Shown here: piece after piece, positions 33,901-48,900 of the stretch
Layout of the letters: each line of letters opens with the position of its first letter
How positions within the stretch are numbered: position 1 is the stretch's first letter
DNA from: Corella eumyota
Taxonomy: Eukaryota; Chordata; Ascidiacea; Phlebobranchia; Corellidae
NCBI GenBank assembly: GCA_963082875.1
Contig: OY720102.1
Location: 7,564,001 to 7,628,000 of the forward strand
Direction of reading: 5' to 3'
Length of the DNA stretch: 64,000 nt
The notes under the pieces: generated by a model
The model's database searches: none
Seen by the model: the letters and a program-made list of their open reading frames with translations, nothing else
What the model was told of the DNA's origin: nothing
Made by a program: the position numbers and the translations under genes

Positions 33901-36900
33901 ATCTTAGAAAGTTTCAACGTAAAAATTTAGTGAGCTAATATTATAATATTTTCATGTTTTAAACAAACTTCTGTAAATAAATTAAGTAACCAATCATAAG
34001 AGAGTGGTTGGTTTGCCAGGGCCAAACAGGTTAGGCTGATGACCGTTAGTACTGTGTTAACGCGTTCACGCCAGTTCAAAAGTTTATAAACAATATTAAT
34101 ACCTAGGTGTGATACGAAGCTTAAGTTTAAAAACAAAGCGTCGTTACATTTTAACTCGACCTGACCTTTTAATGAAATTGATTTTTTAAATTAGTTCGGT
34201 TTGCTCTTAATCACGTGCATACGTGTCAGAGTCTTAAATTTAAAAATAATTTCAATTATTACCATTACAAACAAGGTGTTGCAATTTTGACTAAACTAAA
34301 GCAAAATACCTTATTTTACTATTGGATCAAAAACTTTATGTGCAAAAAAGAAATTCAGGCAATAAATAACAAAATTTACACAATTTATGTCAGTAAAACA
34401 CTATAAAGGCCATTGTTTCAAGTATTTAGTAACAAACATAATATGCGAGTTCGCACCGGCATTGTTAAGTAAGGGGCCCTAATTCAGCTTGACGAGGCAA
34501 TCAAATCAAGTTGAAGTATATCTTAAGCTAAGAAGCTAACAGACTATTTGCTTAGCCTATAAGTAAATACACTAATCTGCTAAAGCGCTGGGCACGCGAC
34601 TTAAGCAAATTTTTTTTATTTACTCGATACAGAATAGATGTGCTTATGTCATCAAATACATTTTGTCTTGTCAACACTTAAGATGCTTGCAAGCATCTCG
34701 AATTGGCATTGTACTGGATCATTTAATAAGACAACAAGGGCAGGGCCTAATTGAAAACTTGAACATGAACCGTGTGAATATTAATGTGACCCTTTACGCC
34801 CAAAACCCTGAGTTTTCTGCATATATATTGTACTTATATATAGATCAAAATGTCGGTAATATTGGACTTGAACAAGCCATATGCTTGAAGTTCGTCAATC
34901 ATATGTATAATTGCTTTTTCGCGTTATTAATATTTTTAGCAAATAATTTAATAACTTTAAACATAAAAACATCTTAAAAATTTCCCTTTAAAATGAAGTT
35001 TAGAAAATGATATTGTAATTGTTACAAAAAAATGTTATTTTAAACTCACCTGGCATGATCCATCTACACATACGTTGAACGATCCAGGACTACATCTGGT
35101 ACCGTCTATTACCTTGTCCTTTAATCTTATGAAAAAACTGCCGTCCTTTGGTTGGCAGTTAAGTTCACACGGATTAGACACTGATGCTAAATAAAAACAT
35201 AAAATAAATTCACCTGGGATTTGAACAAGTAAACAAATTTGCTTATGATAAAATTGTAGATAATGAACCATGTATTGTTAAAACATATAAACAACTTAAT
35301 GTCTACGTTTTTTGTTTAAAATAAATAGTTTTTCTCTTTTACAGAAAAATGCTTAACATTAAAGAACGTGCATTTATATAATATTTAAATTTAACACATT
35401 TAAAACAGAAATTTTTTCGTAACGTACGAATTTACAAAAAAAATTTAAAACGGCACAAAAATTAATCTTTGATCAAAAATATAACCTAAAGAAATGAATT
35501 AAAAATGGGTTCGTAATCCTACTATCCCGTTACTGGGAAACTGGATTGAACAGCAAACTACCCTGGCCCAATTCGACACCTGTCTGTTTAACGATAAACT
35601 GGTCCTTTTTTAGGTTCTATTTTTAGGCGTTCGTTTATGTGTGTTGTTGGCTTTTGTTTAGCAAACAAACACAGGTTACACCACGGCCTGACTAACGATC
35701 TATTCAGGGCCGAGACGTTTAATGATAAACTTTAAATAAGACCACAGAGCATGTGTGATAACATACTTTTCTATATTAATATTTATATAGATTTAAACTA
35801 CATCTAAACATCTGAACAGTTGCGTTCTAATAAACTTCAAACAAGCCAAAATTTCGCTTAGGGGGTAAGTCTATATAAAACGTATTGGATATAACAAAAA
35901 GAGCGGTTTTTACATATGTGGGTAAAAATCGAGAAAAGACGACATTCATATATCACCCTTAAGTTAAAACGACACTCACTTGTCGTAAATAATTAGGGCC
36001 TCAGCAAACGACAATCAAATTAATCGATTAAATCAATTTCAACTTAACCAGCACGCAATTGGGAAACTTAGCCTGGAAGTACCAAGTTTTTCCCACGAGA
36101 GAGTTAGGTATAAGACAACAAACGGAAGAGTATTTTTCTTATTTTTGGTATTTTAGCATGGCTTTCAGGCATGTGATAGTTAAGGTTATATTTTGAAAAA
36201 ACTATTTATGAGATTTTTGTCACAAAAAGTAATTAGAATAAATATTATATTTCAATTTGATATTACTATTAAGTAAACTAATTGCCGATATAAGCAGTAA
36301 TAATTTGCATCTTTCATATAGTATTACAATTTAAATAAATAACTATATTTATGGTTATTTTTGGTGATGTTTGCCAAAATTTAAAAATCAGAAAAAAATA
36401 TTTAAAAATATATTGTGGCGAGACTTTTAAAAATTCCTTGGTTAAATTTTATAATAAGCAATAAATTGTAACCAAGTAATACTTGCAAGGGTACAATAAA
36501 AACTTAACAACCGTTATTCCGAATCTGGAAATTAATAAAAACTACATCTCAAACAAACAAGCAATTACGGGGGATATTATTACAAATCAAACAACTAGTT
36601 CTAACGGTGGCTTGTTAAATTTTACAGCGCGTCTCTAGGAAAGGAAATAGGATATTAAGTATTATTATTTATAGATGTATTTAACGCTATCGTATACCGC
36701 TTCGTTTGATAATTGCCTGTCAAGATTGCCTGTCAAGATTGCTTGTCAAGAAAGTCGAAAATAAGGCTATGCAGATGTTTTGCTAAAGTTAATGGAGATT
36801 TTGTGACTGGGACAAATTCGCTACGATTAAAGGAATATTAAACAACATAAACAAAGTTAAGACAGCCATAAAATGACTTGTTTATTTAATGTAATACTTA

Positions 36901-39900
36901 AACCTACATTATTTGTATTACTTAAGCCTACATTATTTTTCAAATTTAGCTTTGATGGCATTTTTTATTTTAAATGCAGTTAATAAACGTACCTCCTTCG
37001 TATGGTTCCCATTCACGAGTGTGGCCTCTGAATGGCTGTTGATTAAACGTTGAACATTGCTCCGATCTGAAATCTATAGATCCATCAGGACAGTCCTAAA
37101 AAAATAACATTTTAAAAAAATTTAAACAAAATTTCATCTATTAACAAAAATATATATTAACATCTTAAACGTTATTTAGTATAAACAATAAATCTGTCAG
37201 ATTATTCCTTTTGCAATTGGTTGTGAAATTTTATAAAGATTGAATCATCAAAAATAATAAATTTTAATAAGTGGACAGATATTTTGATCTACGACAACTT
37301 AAACAAATAAATAGTAGCTATAAAAACAATATTTCTAAGCTATAAAGCATGTTAATTATTGTGTAGATTAAATGTTTGGTGCCCAAACAAGCGTGCGTCT
37401 GTTAGGAGACAATAGATTTTACTGGACTGTCTACTTAAAATGGTATAGAATGACCACTTAAAAGCGCCAAGCATCTTTACCAATTAGTATTTACTAAATT
37501 TATCCAAAATTCAAACTTAAAACTGGTTAGTCTACATGATGTAATGCCGAGAATTAAATTGCCCGTTATCCGACTGCAGCACTTTATTATGCATTCAAAC
37601 TTGAGCTCAACTCTCTTATGGTGTTGATCTTAGATCAAATCACGTATATCGAATAACAAATGACGTACTCCCCGGGAGTAAATTACATTTAATGCAGACA
37701 ACACGTCTGCGAAAAAATCTCATGCAGTACATGACAATGCAGGCCCTGTCTGTCTTAACTATGTGAGTATATGAGGGAGGTTACCAAGGTCAACGAAAGA
37801 CACCTATTTATCTGTGCACGACTTTAGTTGCATCTACGGTATGCAAGTACAGTCCCACTAGAATTTAAACGTGTTATCGCGCGAAATGGATTTCCCATGG
37901 TGATTAAAAGCATTTTATTATTTTGAACTTCAAGGCATTTAGGAATTAAGTAATGGTGTAATAAAATTTAAGCTTTTAAATTGTGTCATTAATTTACTAA
38001 TGCGAATGCTCTGATGCTATCAAAGATCAAATTTACTTCAGTAATTGGTAATTTGTTAATTTAAGTAAGATATACAACAGGATACTTATATTAAGCGTAA
38101 TTCAAAGTAATAAATTCTAACTAAATGCTTGTAATAGTTGAGGTTTTTAGTTTGGTTTAATAATGCCACACACGACCCGACTCCAAGTTTAAAATAGTTG
38201 TTTGGTATGGCCTATTGACTTAAAAGACTTTACAGAATTGTGGCCATTCTACGTTCAAGTGTATTTTGCTTTTGAAACTGGTTATGGAGTTATGTTGTAA
38301 GTGTGCGGCCAATTAAGTAAAGCTATTTCATTTCCTGTGTATGTATAAGACACCAAATGTAGCCATCAGGAGCTCGTTGTTTACAGTTTGCCATAAAAAC
38401 ACTTTTATCAAATTATAAAATTTTGTCTTTGTATAAGATGAAAGAATCCTTGCTTGCTTGATAAATATTTGGTATACATGGCCATTTTACAACTTGAATA
38501 AAAGTGTTTTTAAAAACTAATTAAATTACCAAAGTTATGTCAACATCGTCTTGAACTAATATAGCTAGACAATGCCGTCGTAAGCGTCATCTTTCAAAAC
38601 TTGACGTGTTGTGTTTTCATAACTCGGTCACGTGACCGTCGTGTGTGACCACGTGGTTAATCGCACATGTCACGTGATCACCACGTGTGTGGCCTCGGCG
38701 AGGAGTGGTCGGCGTTGGAATAAATACGACAATTGGCATTCTAAAATATTTTGTCTACGACGGAACAATAATTTTTCCCCGGGCTTTCGAGTTAGTTTTT
38801 GCCGCCCTTTTTCAAGCGTTCTCCGTACTACAAAGTAATGTATTTTGCTCTATGTTGGCCAAAGTCACAACAATTATCACCTTTATTGCTGTTTTTGAGG
38901 ATATACATTAATATTGAAAGCGGACCCAACGGAATTTCTATATAAATAATTATGTAAAATTAACATAGGCCAGTGTATTACTTAAACCCCAATCCAAATA
39001 ACCTTTTTTTAGATTACGCCAAAGAACAGTTTTTATTTGATCTCGTTTTGGGTCGAATTAAGACACAGGTATACGTTACGTTGCGAGCTATTTTAAACGC
39101 TATAACAGCATCCGGTCGAAATTAGATCACACGAAATCAAATAGTTTGATGACATGAAGTATATGCTCCAATTGAACAGAGTCCCTGTGACATAGCTTTA
39201 TTTTTTTAACAGTATCACAATATGTGATTTTGAATACAGCATAGAAACTGGGTAATACAGGATGCTATTTGTAAATAAATATGAGATGGTCTTTTTACTA
39301 TTTTAATATGTGAAATCACAAAAAAAAAACGGGGAACCAGTAATGCTTTTTGTAACTAAATATTATATGATCTTTATACTATCTCAATACGTTAAATCAA
39401 ATACAGAGTAAAAACCGAGGTTATGTTATTTACATTCTAGGTGTACTAATATTAGTCCTTACTTGGATGTTGCAAGAGCTGTATTGTCGACTTGGGCCAA
39501 CGCATTCAATCGTACCATCATTTCTATAATAAAAATAAATATTTTTGTAATTTTGTAAATCAAGTATAAATATAGTTAACGTAAGACGAACTATTAATTA
39601 TTTTATTGGTTATGCCACTTTGGGTTTTTATGATCAAGTATAAAACCGAATTTTACGATGTGGTCGTTTTAGTGTATGTAAATATCCATTAAATTTAAAT
39701 GTATTCTGTTAAGATAGGGAGGCCATTGTTACTTAAGACCACCCCAAATTACATAAACAGACTTTACATAGTGATGTAATGGACTACAACCAGCAGACAT
39801 TAAAATCGGGCGTTTGTGAGAAAACGAACTTCGATACCATTTTCTATAGAAAAAGCGCATATGACCAGGTGGGGTACAGATAACATGGTGTAGGTACTTA

Positions 39901-42900
39901 ATAAAAAAAACCTGTAAGAAAATACCGATACGTCCAACGTCTAATCAATTAGTGGTAAGACGTCTAGGGGTAATGATCCGATACCGGGTTGGTTTTGCGA
40001 CCAAGTCCGCTCTTAGTTGTTGCAAAGTGGTTTTTGTGCGCTTGACAGTCATGTTATACCCTCATCTATGTATCGCACACAAGTTACAGCATACAGACAG
40101 ACGTGTGAAAATCTGTGGGAATTTCAAGTGTACCCTTTTTTATTGGCATCTCGAATTGCGAGTCGTCTTAAATTTGACCTTTCAGACTGCCTGGCTTAAT
40201 TGTTTCAGGCCATATTTTACCTTTCCCTGCGAAATCGACACACCAGAACATTCCCAGACTCGGCATTACCGCAAAAATATATATCTATTCTCTGGCATGC
40301 ATGAACCTCTAGTACATGCAAGATAACGTCAGTCAAACTGTAGGCTAATGATTTTTGTTGCAGTGTTGGTTGGGGTGCGATCGGGTTTCGCTGGCACCTA
40401 ATTTAAAAGTAACTGTTGACTGACGTATTCAACAGAGAATTGACTCATTTTGAAAAAGTTGTTGAATTCGTCAAGGGTATACCGTATATACTCAAGTACT
40501 AATAAATAAGTTAAATTTACCACATAATCGACGAGACTTCACTTGATCAACCATTTTGATACAAATGTTAAGACAAAAGCTAACAATAGGCGAAACATAC
40601 ATAGCTTGTTGATATATTATCACAAACGTTGCTATAGATCAATACCTAGTTTACAAATATGATACCTGTCTGAAATATTCCCTTTTGCTAAACAAAATTG
40701 CCCTTATAGGATTAGATAGAGATTTTAGGAGTGTTAAGATAAAGCAAAAACAGCATCTGTCTAACCTGATTAGAATATTTTACATTTAAACTACTTGAAG
40801 ATAAAAATTTTAACGGGAGTCCTAAAATTTTCAAATTTTATATACCATAAAACAAAATAATCGTTATGGTAAAAAAGAGTGTGTTTCGAATTTTGGTTTA
40901 GACTATTTGCCAACGAAAATAACATTCGTGTAACAAAACGGTAAAGTTAATCGACTTGTTTTGATACTCTACACCACGATTCGTTTGCGGCATTATAATC
41001 GTGTGTACCGCAAGCCTGAAATCCTTTAAACGTTGCCATATATGCGAGCGTGCAAATCGCAGTGTTATGAAATCCTCAACTACAAATTGGTGACCCAGAC
41101 AGATGACTGACTCATCTGCATGTTTATTGTCGTCACGTCAAAATAAGGGGAATGATAGGCATCTCGCAAAACAGCATACAAAGAAACATAAAAGCCCGGT
41201 ACACGAAATAGCCTTCTCCTGTTTCGACTTCCCTGCACGGTCTCTGCATGTCAAAGTAAGGCACCCGGCTTGGCCTGTCGCTTCGTTTAACAACAATTGC
41301 CAGGGTAAGTTTCGATTGGGACAGTTAAAGACAGTAAAAACAAGCAAGCGAACCCAAAACAAACAAGTTTGCAAGGCGCTTTTGGCGGCTCGCAAAAGGC
41401 TTGTACCAATAACCGATAAATATATTACTACACAAAATTTCTACCCAAATTGCCCAAAAATCAGTCTTTAACCCTAATATTTATTCAAATAAGTCATTTA
41501 TCTATGACGTCATCTTTACGTACCTTGTTCGATTGCAATGACGTATCATGTGGGTGACGCCTCCTCCACAGCTCCTACTGCAAAGCTGCCACGCCCCCCA
41601 TTCTGACCAACCGTCGTCGAGTTCAGCATTTTCTATCAAAGCTTCGTTTTGAACAGACTAAAACAGAAAAAAAATTAATTAAGCTTTTTTTAATTATAAA
41701 TTGATTTTTGGCAATACTAGTTAAAATAACATGTAGCTTATAAAAGTAAAGTCTGGTGTTATACAGTTAATATATATTACAGGGTTCCTAAGTATATTTT
41801 GTTATAATAAATGGTAGCCCATAATAAAGCATTTGTTTTACAAGTTAACCTACGACAATATTTACCCCAGTATTCTTTATAAGTGGTGGGATTTTTGTCT
41901 TACTAAATATACATTTAAAATACCCGATCACACAAAGGCTTTACCACTATCAATTTCAATTAAAAATTTACAAGAATTTTAACTGACACAGAAAAAATCT
42001 TTTTTAACCGAATCCACAATTTGGTACAAATTGTTTTGTAAAAAACTTCGTCTATTATGGTCTTTGCTATTATTAATGAATATGTTAAAATGCTAACAGC
42101 TTCGTAAGCCAATTGAAATTAGTTTAGAAACTTCGAAAAAAGGCTTTGTAAAATATAACTAAATAAAATACAGTTTCTTTTAAAACATCGAATTTCAATA
42201 AGAACAAGAAAAAATAGTTTATATTATATAGGTATAGAAACTATATCCATAACTTAACGGCACTTGGGCTTTAAAAGGGCCTTGGAATGAATGAGATTTG
42301 GTCGTGGTATTGCAGGCATTCCGTAAGGTCGTTATGACAAGTACCATAAGCTAATATTAGCATAACGTATTTAGATCTTGAAGATTATTTCACGTACACT
42401 TGTGGCGTACAAAAATAACAACTAGTAGTTCGTTTATTCAAGCTTTGCGGTGATGGATTTAACTTGGAATTTAATATTAAGTCGTCGGAATTCTGACTCT
42501 ATCGTTTGGAATTTGATGTCATCAAGTTGTGGGTTTAATATATATATATATATATGTATATATCATGATAAGTATTTTAAATACGTATATACAAATATAA
42601 CTACATACTTGAGTACGTTAATTTATATTCTTTAAATAACTTAATATGCAAAGAAATTGTACAGGATTACTAAACATAAAAAACACAAGTGTTTTTTCTT
42701 TGCGACAACGTTATCTCAGTTTATTCAAGCAGAACTATTTAAGATTGGTGACATGACATTGTTAGACATACTGGCATAACAAAAACACAGCAATTACGAC
42801 AAAAATGTGGTCGTTACTGCAGTTAACTTTGGCATACGATATTATAAGACCCTTTTAAAACAACGCATTTTTAAACAGCTTTAGCCAACGAAAATTTCAT

Positions 42901-45900
42901 GATAATTAAATTTGTTAAATAGTTTTTTTTTTCAAAGTTTAAGTTGGAATATTAATTTTTTAACAAACATTTAACCAAAAATGATGACAAAAATTCAGGA
43001 TGATATATTGCTATTGCATGGTACAAAGCCGTAACAACGACGCGCGTTTTCAGTGATTGTTTGTTTAGTGCATTTAAGGTGCAAATCTTTTGTGTCAGAG
43101 ACAACAGGATTTGTCTAAAGACATAGCTTTCCACAAAGCATGAACAATTCCTTACACAAACAGTGTTAATGGATTAAGTCAGCGTGCTAAGCCAATAAAA
43201 TAACTTCTCCACGCGTTTTAGTTAAAGCGATTTCCAAAAACGAAGTAAAAATTGCTCTGTTGTAAACAAGGCTTCCATAAGGTTGGCTTGTTAGCTATAT
43301 TTATTAGGCAAGTAACCCCACTTTACCTGATTTTAAATGCCATTTCATTTAAATGGATTTTTCATAAACTGTGTCAAGAATACTAAGCCCTGTTTAAAAC
43401 AGGTAAACCATTTACAAGATAAGGCACGTTGTGTTGTTATTCCTTGGCACTTAAAGCTGCGAAGTAGTTTTTATTTTTAACTCACTGCGGGCTTTTTAGT
43501 TCGCGAAATGTGCCTATTAAAAGCTTACCATTTAAGCCATGTTTATATTTATGTACATTGCATATATTATTGGCAGCGTGGTGTAGTGGTAAGAACACTT
43601 GCTACACCACACATGAGGTCGTTGGTTCAATCCCCACTGATCTTATGCTGTAGCGTCCTTGAGTAGGCGCTATAAACGGTATGAACTCCTGCTGAGCCAG
43701 CACTTAATCAGCAAAATAATTATCGGGCAATTATAATCTATAATATCCCAAACTGCCACAGACAATTTGAGACTGGGTCGGAGTAACTGATGTTACTCTA
43801 TGTTTAAGTCGCGCATTTGACTTTCCCACATCGAGAATAAAGATATAGGCCTATTACGGGGTTTATATAAACAAATTTATTCATGGGTTGACAAAGAGAT
43901 ATAAATAAACAATATACGTATAAGCATAGTTTAAAAAACAAGAAACAGGGGGTAATAAGGGGTTAGTTATATCCCTTGGCAGGCCAACTATCAAGAAATC
44001 GAATGCAGAAAAAGTTATTTTCACACATTCCGCATCGTAACCATTTCACGTTTGGTAAACTTTTGTACAAAAACCGCATCCGAGATACAGTATCAGATTT
44101 CGATTCTACTAAAGTGCGAAAAGTTCGAGCAAAATAAAATTCCAAAGAAGATATATTTCCCCGATGACAAAATAACGCTACGAGTAATATTAGGACGATG
44201 ACCTAACTTCTTGCGAATGTTGTTTTGAAACGAATTACTACGAACCGCGCCAGGTCGTTCGGTTTAAATTGAAATTCGCAAAATAGGATTGTTATTTGGA
44301 AATCATAGGTGTTTTTGACGTATGTAAAGAAAATTAATTCACAAATATTTGCACATTAGTTAACCTTGTTTTGAGTAAATATTAATTATCGCAATAACAA
44401 AGTTTCAGTTGCTCGCTAAATTAATCAACAGACATTTCAATAAACAAACTGTAAAAGTGATATACGATTGTGCTGGCATATTTAAATAAAACTTAACTTT
44501 AAACCCTTTATTTAAGCACAAATACATCCAAAACAAACCCGATATTGCGTAGTAATTATTATGGTCATCAACAAGAGCACAAACTAATGACTCAAACACG
44601 AACGAACTCGAAAAAAAAAACAGATAAAAGGTTCGACAACATATCCTACAATAGGTTACAGATGTTTTGTCATGTCTTTTGATCGGTATTTTTAGATACA
44701 AACTCTTTTGTTTCATTGTGCTTGGGTATGATAGCAAAAGCCTTATATAATTTAAAACATATGTCAGTAGAAAAGTTTTAATTACCAACTGCCTTAATTT
44801 CTTTAGTGTAAAATTTTACTTGAAATGCATATTTGTAATTGAAAAGACCGCAGATACAAAGTACTCCCTTTTTACTACATGTGTTGTAACATAAACAAAA
44901 GATATGTTTCATGAATAATTAATAAACAGATTTCATCAATTTTGTTTACTACAAAGATAATATCGTCAGGGCAATATGGTTTTAAAAGCATTTATATCTT
45001 AACTTATTTAAAGAAATTACAATAAATCGCCTTGGTTAGATCTACAGAGCAATAAACAATGTTTGCCTAGCACACTATAAATTACAAAGCACACAAATAG
45101 ACCTTCTAAAACAAGTATGTACTCAGCTTATATCCAAATCGACGACCGTAAATTATTGTCGAAAGGTCAATAAGCAAACCAACCAACCACAACCAGCAGA
45201 AAACGTTGACATAAAAATAAAACTTGTTAACATATCATATATATATATAGGAAACCGGCGAAGTTTAACTTTTAATAATTTCCCGTTTCGTTTAAGTTAA
45301 TTATCTACATTACCAAAACAAATAAAATAGCCACTAAAATGATTGAGGTAAATGATATCACCTTCTTTTGTATAAGATTATAGGTGACTGTATGAGTCAT
45401 TTAACAAATTGGTAACGTCTGTGTGATTGTAGTAAGCCAATGGTTTGCTAATCTAAGGCTAGACATTGGCTGCTATTAACAACCAAGTAAATGAAATTTA
45501 AACATTAGCTTAATTTGGTTACAATAAAGCCATTTTGAGAATTGTATTTCTGGGTTCAGATAACATAAATTAAAAACAAATTTAGTTTATCTGACTTATT
45601 TTAATAAAAAGGAGAGTTTAGGTTATGTAATCAATTTTCTATTTTTTGCAAACACTAAAAAAGTAAATACAACAACGTAATCTATTGTTTTAACTTAAAA
45701 TTGGAATGAATACAAAATAATTATTTAAATGCTAATAACAATATGTTTTAAAATCTAGGATTTTAACCAAAAAAACAGAGTCATCTTTAAAAGCGAACTA
45801 TTTCAAACAATGTATGTCTATATTTTTATCTGTTCCCCTGTCCGGCGTTTTCCGGTTGTTAAAACTTTTAGATAAAAACACTTGCAACAATCTCTTCGCT

Positions 45901-48900
45901 TTGAAACAATAGTCTTTGATGTTGACATGTACGTATCAATCAAAGGCTTAATGATAAAACCTAACTAAACTGATAGTTAGGCTCCTACTAAAAGTTCATC
46001 TAATTTTTACCCCAGGTATACTTAAGATAACTTAATTTCTTTTTTTTGGATATATCTTCGATGTGGGAAGGTCAAATGCGCGACCTAAACATAGAGTAAC
46101 CACTGTTACCCCGACCCAGTCTCGAGATGCCTGTGGCAGTTTGGGATATTATAGATTATAATTGCCCGATAATCATACTGCTGAATTGCGCTGGATCAGC
46201 AGGAGTTCACACCGTTTATAGCACCTTATTGAAGGGCGCTACAGCATAAGAGAAGTAGGGATTGAACCCACGACCTCATGGTGGTGTAGGTTATGTAATT
46301 GAAGATTTAGTTTTAATGTTTATTCTGTAATATATAAAAAAAACATGAATATATTTTAATACCTCGTTTTTTTAACAAAATTTGGCAATGCTAGTTTATA
46401 ATAAATTTAACATTTTTCCAAGTCTTATACTTTTTCTTAGTTTATATTATTATTTGAAAGTATTATTAGTAGCAACAATCATATTACAAAAAAAATTGTT
46501 AATTGATTTGGGCAGAGTTTAGTCATAACAAAACACTTAAAATTAATCTTAAAATAAATGCACAAGAGTTTCAACTTAAAAATGTCACTAAGTCATAAAT
46601 TTGATGACTACACAATTTGCAATTGTCAAATCATTTTAAAGTAAGTCTGCTCATTGTAATACTCTATCAAATCAAGATAATTGCCGCCTATGAAATTTAA
46701 ATAAACGTATGCCTTTTCAATATACCGCAAAAGGTGTTCTATTTTCAATTTGACATTTTGAATCTTTTGAATAAAATTGTAGCGTCAATATAACGTTGTA
46801 ATTACGTACCACAGCGTTGATCAAATTTATAACTCGTACGTGTATATGATCACCTTTAAATTTAGGCCTACTAACTCTATAGCACTTTTGAATACTACAC
46901 AAGGCGCGAAAATTACATTGATTGGCCCAATTAGATGACCCGTATATGGAAAGAGTTACCGGCACGTTACGCGGTGTATAAAACGCTTGTCCAACATACA
47001 AAATTTCGGGCAAGTGGCTATTTAGGGATTAAGAAAGGGCACCAATAATCCCAAATTATAGTACTGTACCCCTTCCTATTGAATACAACCACATTGATTA
47101 TAGTACACGCGTATAACTGTTACAGTATCGTAACATCAATACAAAAAAATATACATATGGAAAATATACTAAAAAAACAGCAATAGTACTTTAAAATATC
47201 TTGAATTTAAATACCAAAAATTCTCTATTCATTTTTGATCCCTTTAAAGCATACATACCACTTCTAAGATATAGTTAAGAAAAAACCTAAAAACATGAAG
47301 AATATATCAAACACTAAGTTATTTTAAGTCCTTAGTTTTTATGTCTTAAAGCTTGGGTTACTGAGAATCAATAACCCAAGCTTTAAATCAAAACATATAA
47401 AGATAACGATGTGAGTATTACATAGCTATTAAACTTGTCTTTTTTGACTTAGCAGTAGGCTAAACAATTAAACCGAAATATAGTGAGTTCTAAAAATATA
47501 ACGGTACGAGATATTAGTGATTTTGGCGAATCAAAACATTATATTCAAATTCTTTATGTAAAAAAGCTTTTATTTTAGTACGTGAGCATATGAAAGAGGA
47601 ATTTTACATTGCTGTCTAAAATTTGCGACACCCTTAGACTTTTAAGCTTTTACAATCGCCGAATCGTGCAAAAAATCGACAATGGGCCTGCGACTGCCTT
47701 GCGACAATCGTGCTGGTCCGTTCGTTTATTTATTTAGGCTTTGTCGGAGCTATTCTGCCGATATGCGATGGCTAGGATCAATAAACTATAGAGTTATATG
47801 ACTCACGAGTTTTTAGCCAATGGCTTTCTATATATGCGGCGCCGGAATCGATTCGTTTTGCTTGTGTCTGTTGTCCAGTCTCGAAGTTTAAAGCCTTTAA
47901 ATACAGGATTTAAATTCTGGTGACCGGTTTTCGCATATGCCTTAGTAAAAAGCAACCCGAACATACTTTAGATTTTGATCTTATGATATTATTTCACAGT
48001 AAAAAACTAAACCCCACTTTGTAATGTTGCTATTATTATTTAATTAACAGTTCTCTAAACGGGCCATTTCACTCCATGTAAACAGCTTTGGCTAATTTCA
48101 AATAGGCCGTAACGCTATTACACGACAACTTTTAACGCCTAGATATTAACTCTTTCCCAGGCGTCCGCGTTGTTTTTAAATACAATAGATAGGTGAAGAG
48201 TTAGACAGTCGCGTTACTACTAAAGTCTAGCTGGGTAGGAAACCGTGAAAAATGTTTGACGTTACTTCTAATGTGGAATTAAAGATAGACGACAAAATAT
48301 AATATTGGAAAACACCTATTCCATTAGCACAGGTGTAAAAACGCAAAGTGCACGAAAGTTTTATAATATATATTGTATACATAAACTTTAAACCAAAATG
48401 TATGTGGTTTTTTATATACATAAAACTTTTTTAACTCAGTTACAAAAAAATAACATTTTTCGTGTGTTTATGCTATTACTTTTCTATTAAATGTTTTTGT
48501 TTGTTAACTGTATAATATTTGCAAGTTTTAGCACTACAAAAATGTTGTAAAATCGCAATTCTATAAAGTAATCTACTCAAAGATGACTTGAGCTGAAATC
48601 TACGCAAAGATGACTCAACCAAAAGAAAACTCAACGTTAGTCAACATAACTCAAAACAATTTAACCCAAAAGCAACTCAGTTCGAAGACAACTCAACCCG
48701 AAAAAAACTTAACTTAAAGATAACTTAATCCAATGATAAATTAGCTCAACTAAATTCTGTAATCTTAACTCAGAGACAACTCAACTCCGGAAAACTCAAC
48801 CCAAAGACAACTTAATTTAAAGATAACTCAACTCAAAGATAAAAATCTTAACTCAAAGACAATTCAACTCCGGAAAACTCAACTCAAAGACAACTTAACT

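Noticed and set aside
34663-34977. 104-codon plus-strand open frame
   Set aside because: No family resemblance and antisense to the papilin intron between exons 5 and 6.
39952-40326. 124-codon plus-strand open frame in papilin intron 2
   Set aside because: No recognisable domain, no splice context, antisense to a well-supported intron; the residues look like random translation.
41103-41471. 122-codon plus-strand open frame (and an 85-codon minus-strand frame)
   Set aside because: Overlapping frames on both strands without family similarity; ends just before a papilin exon, so likely a chance open stretch.
44405-44788. 127-codon minus-strand open frame in papilin intron 1
   Set aside because: Hydrophobic AT-driven composition, no acceptor or donor in a phase that fits papilin, no known domain.
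46717-47013. 98-codon minus-strand open frame
   Set aside because: No domain or neighbouring exon; intronic and isolated.
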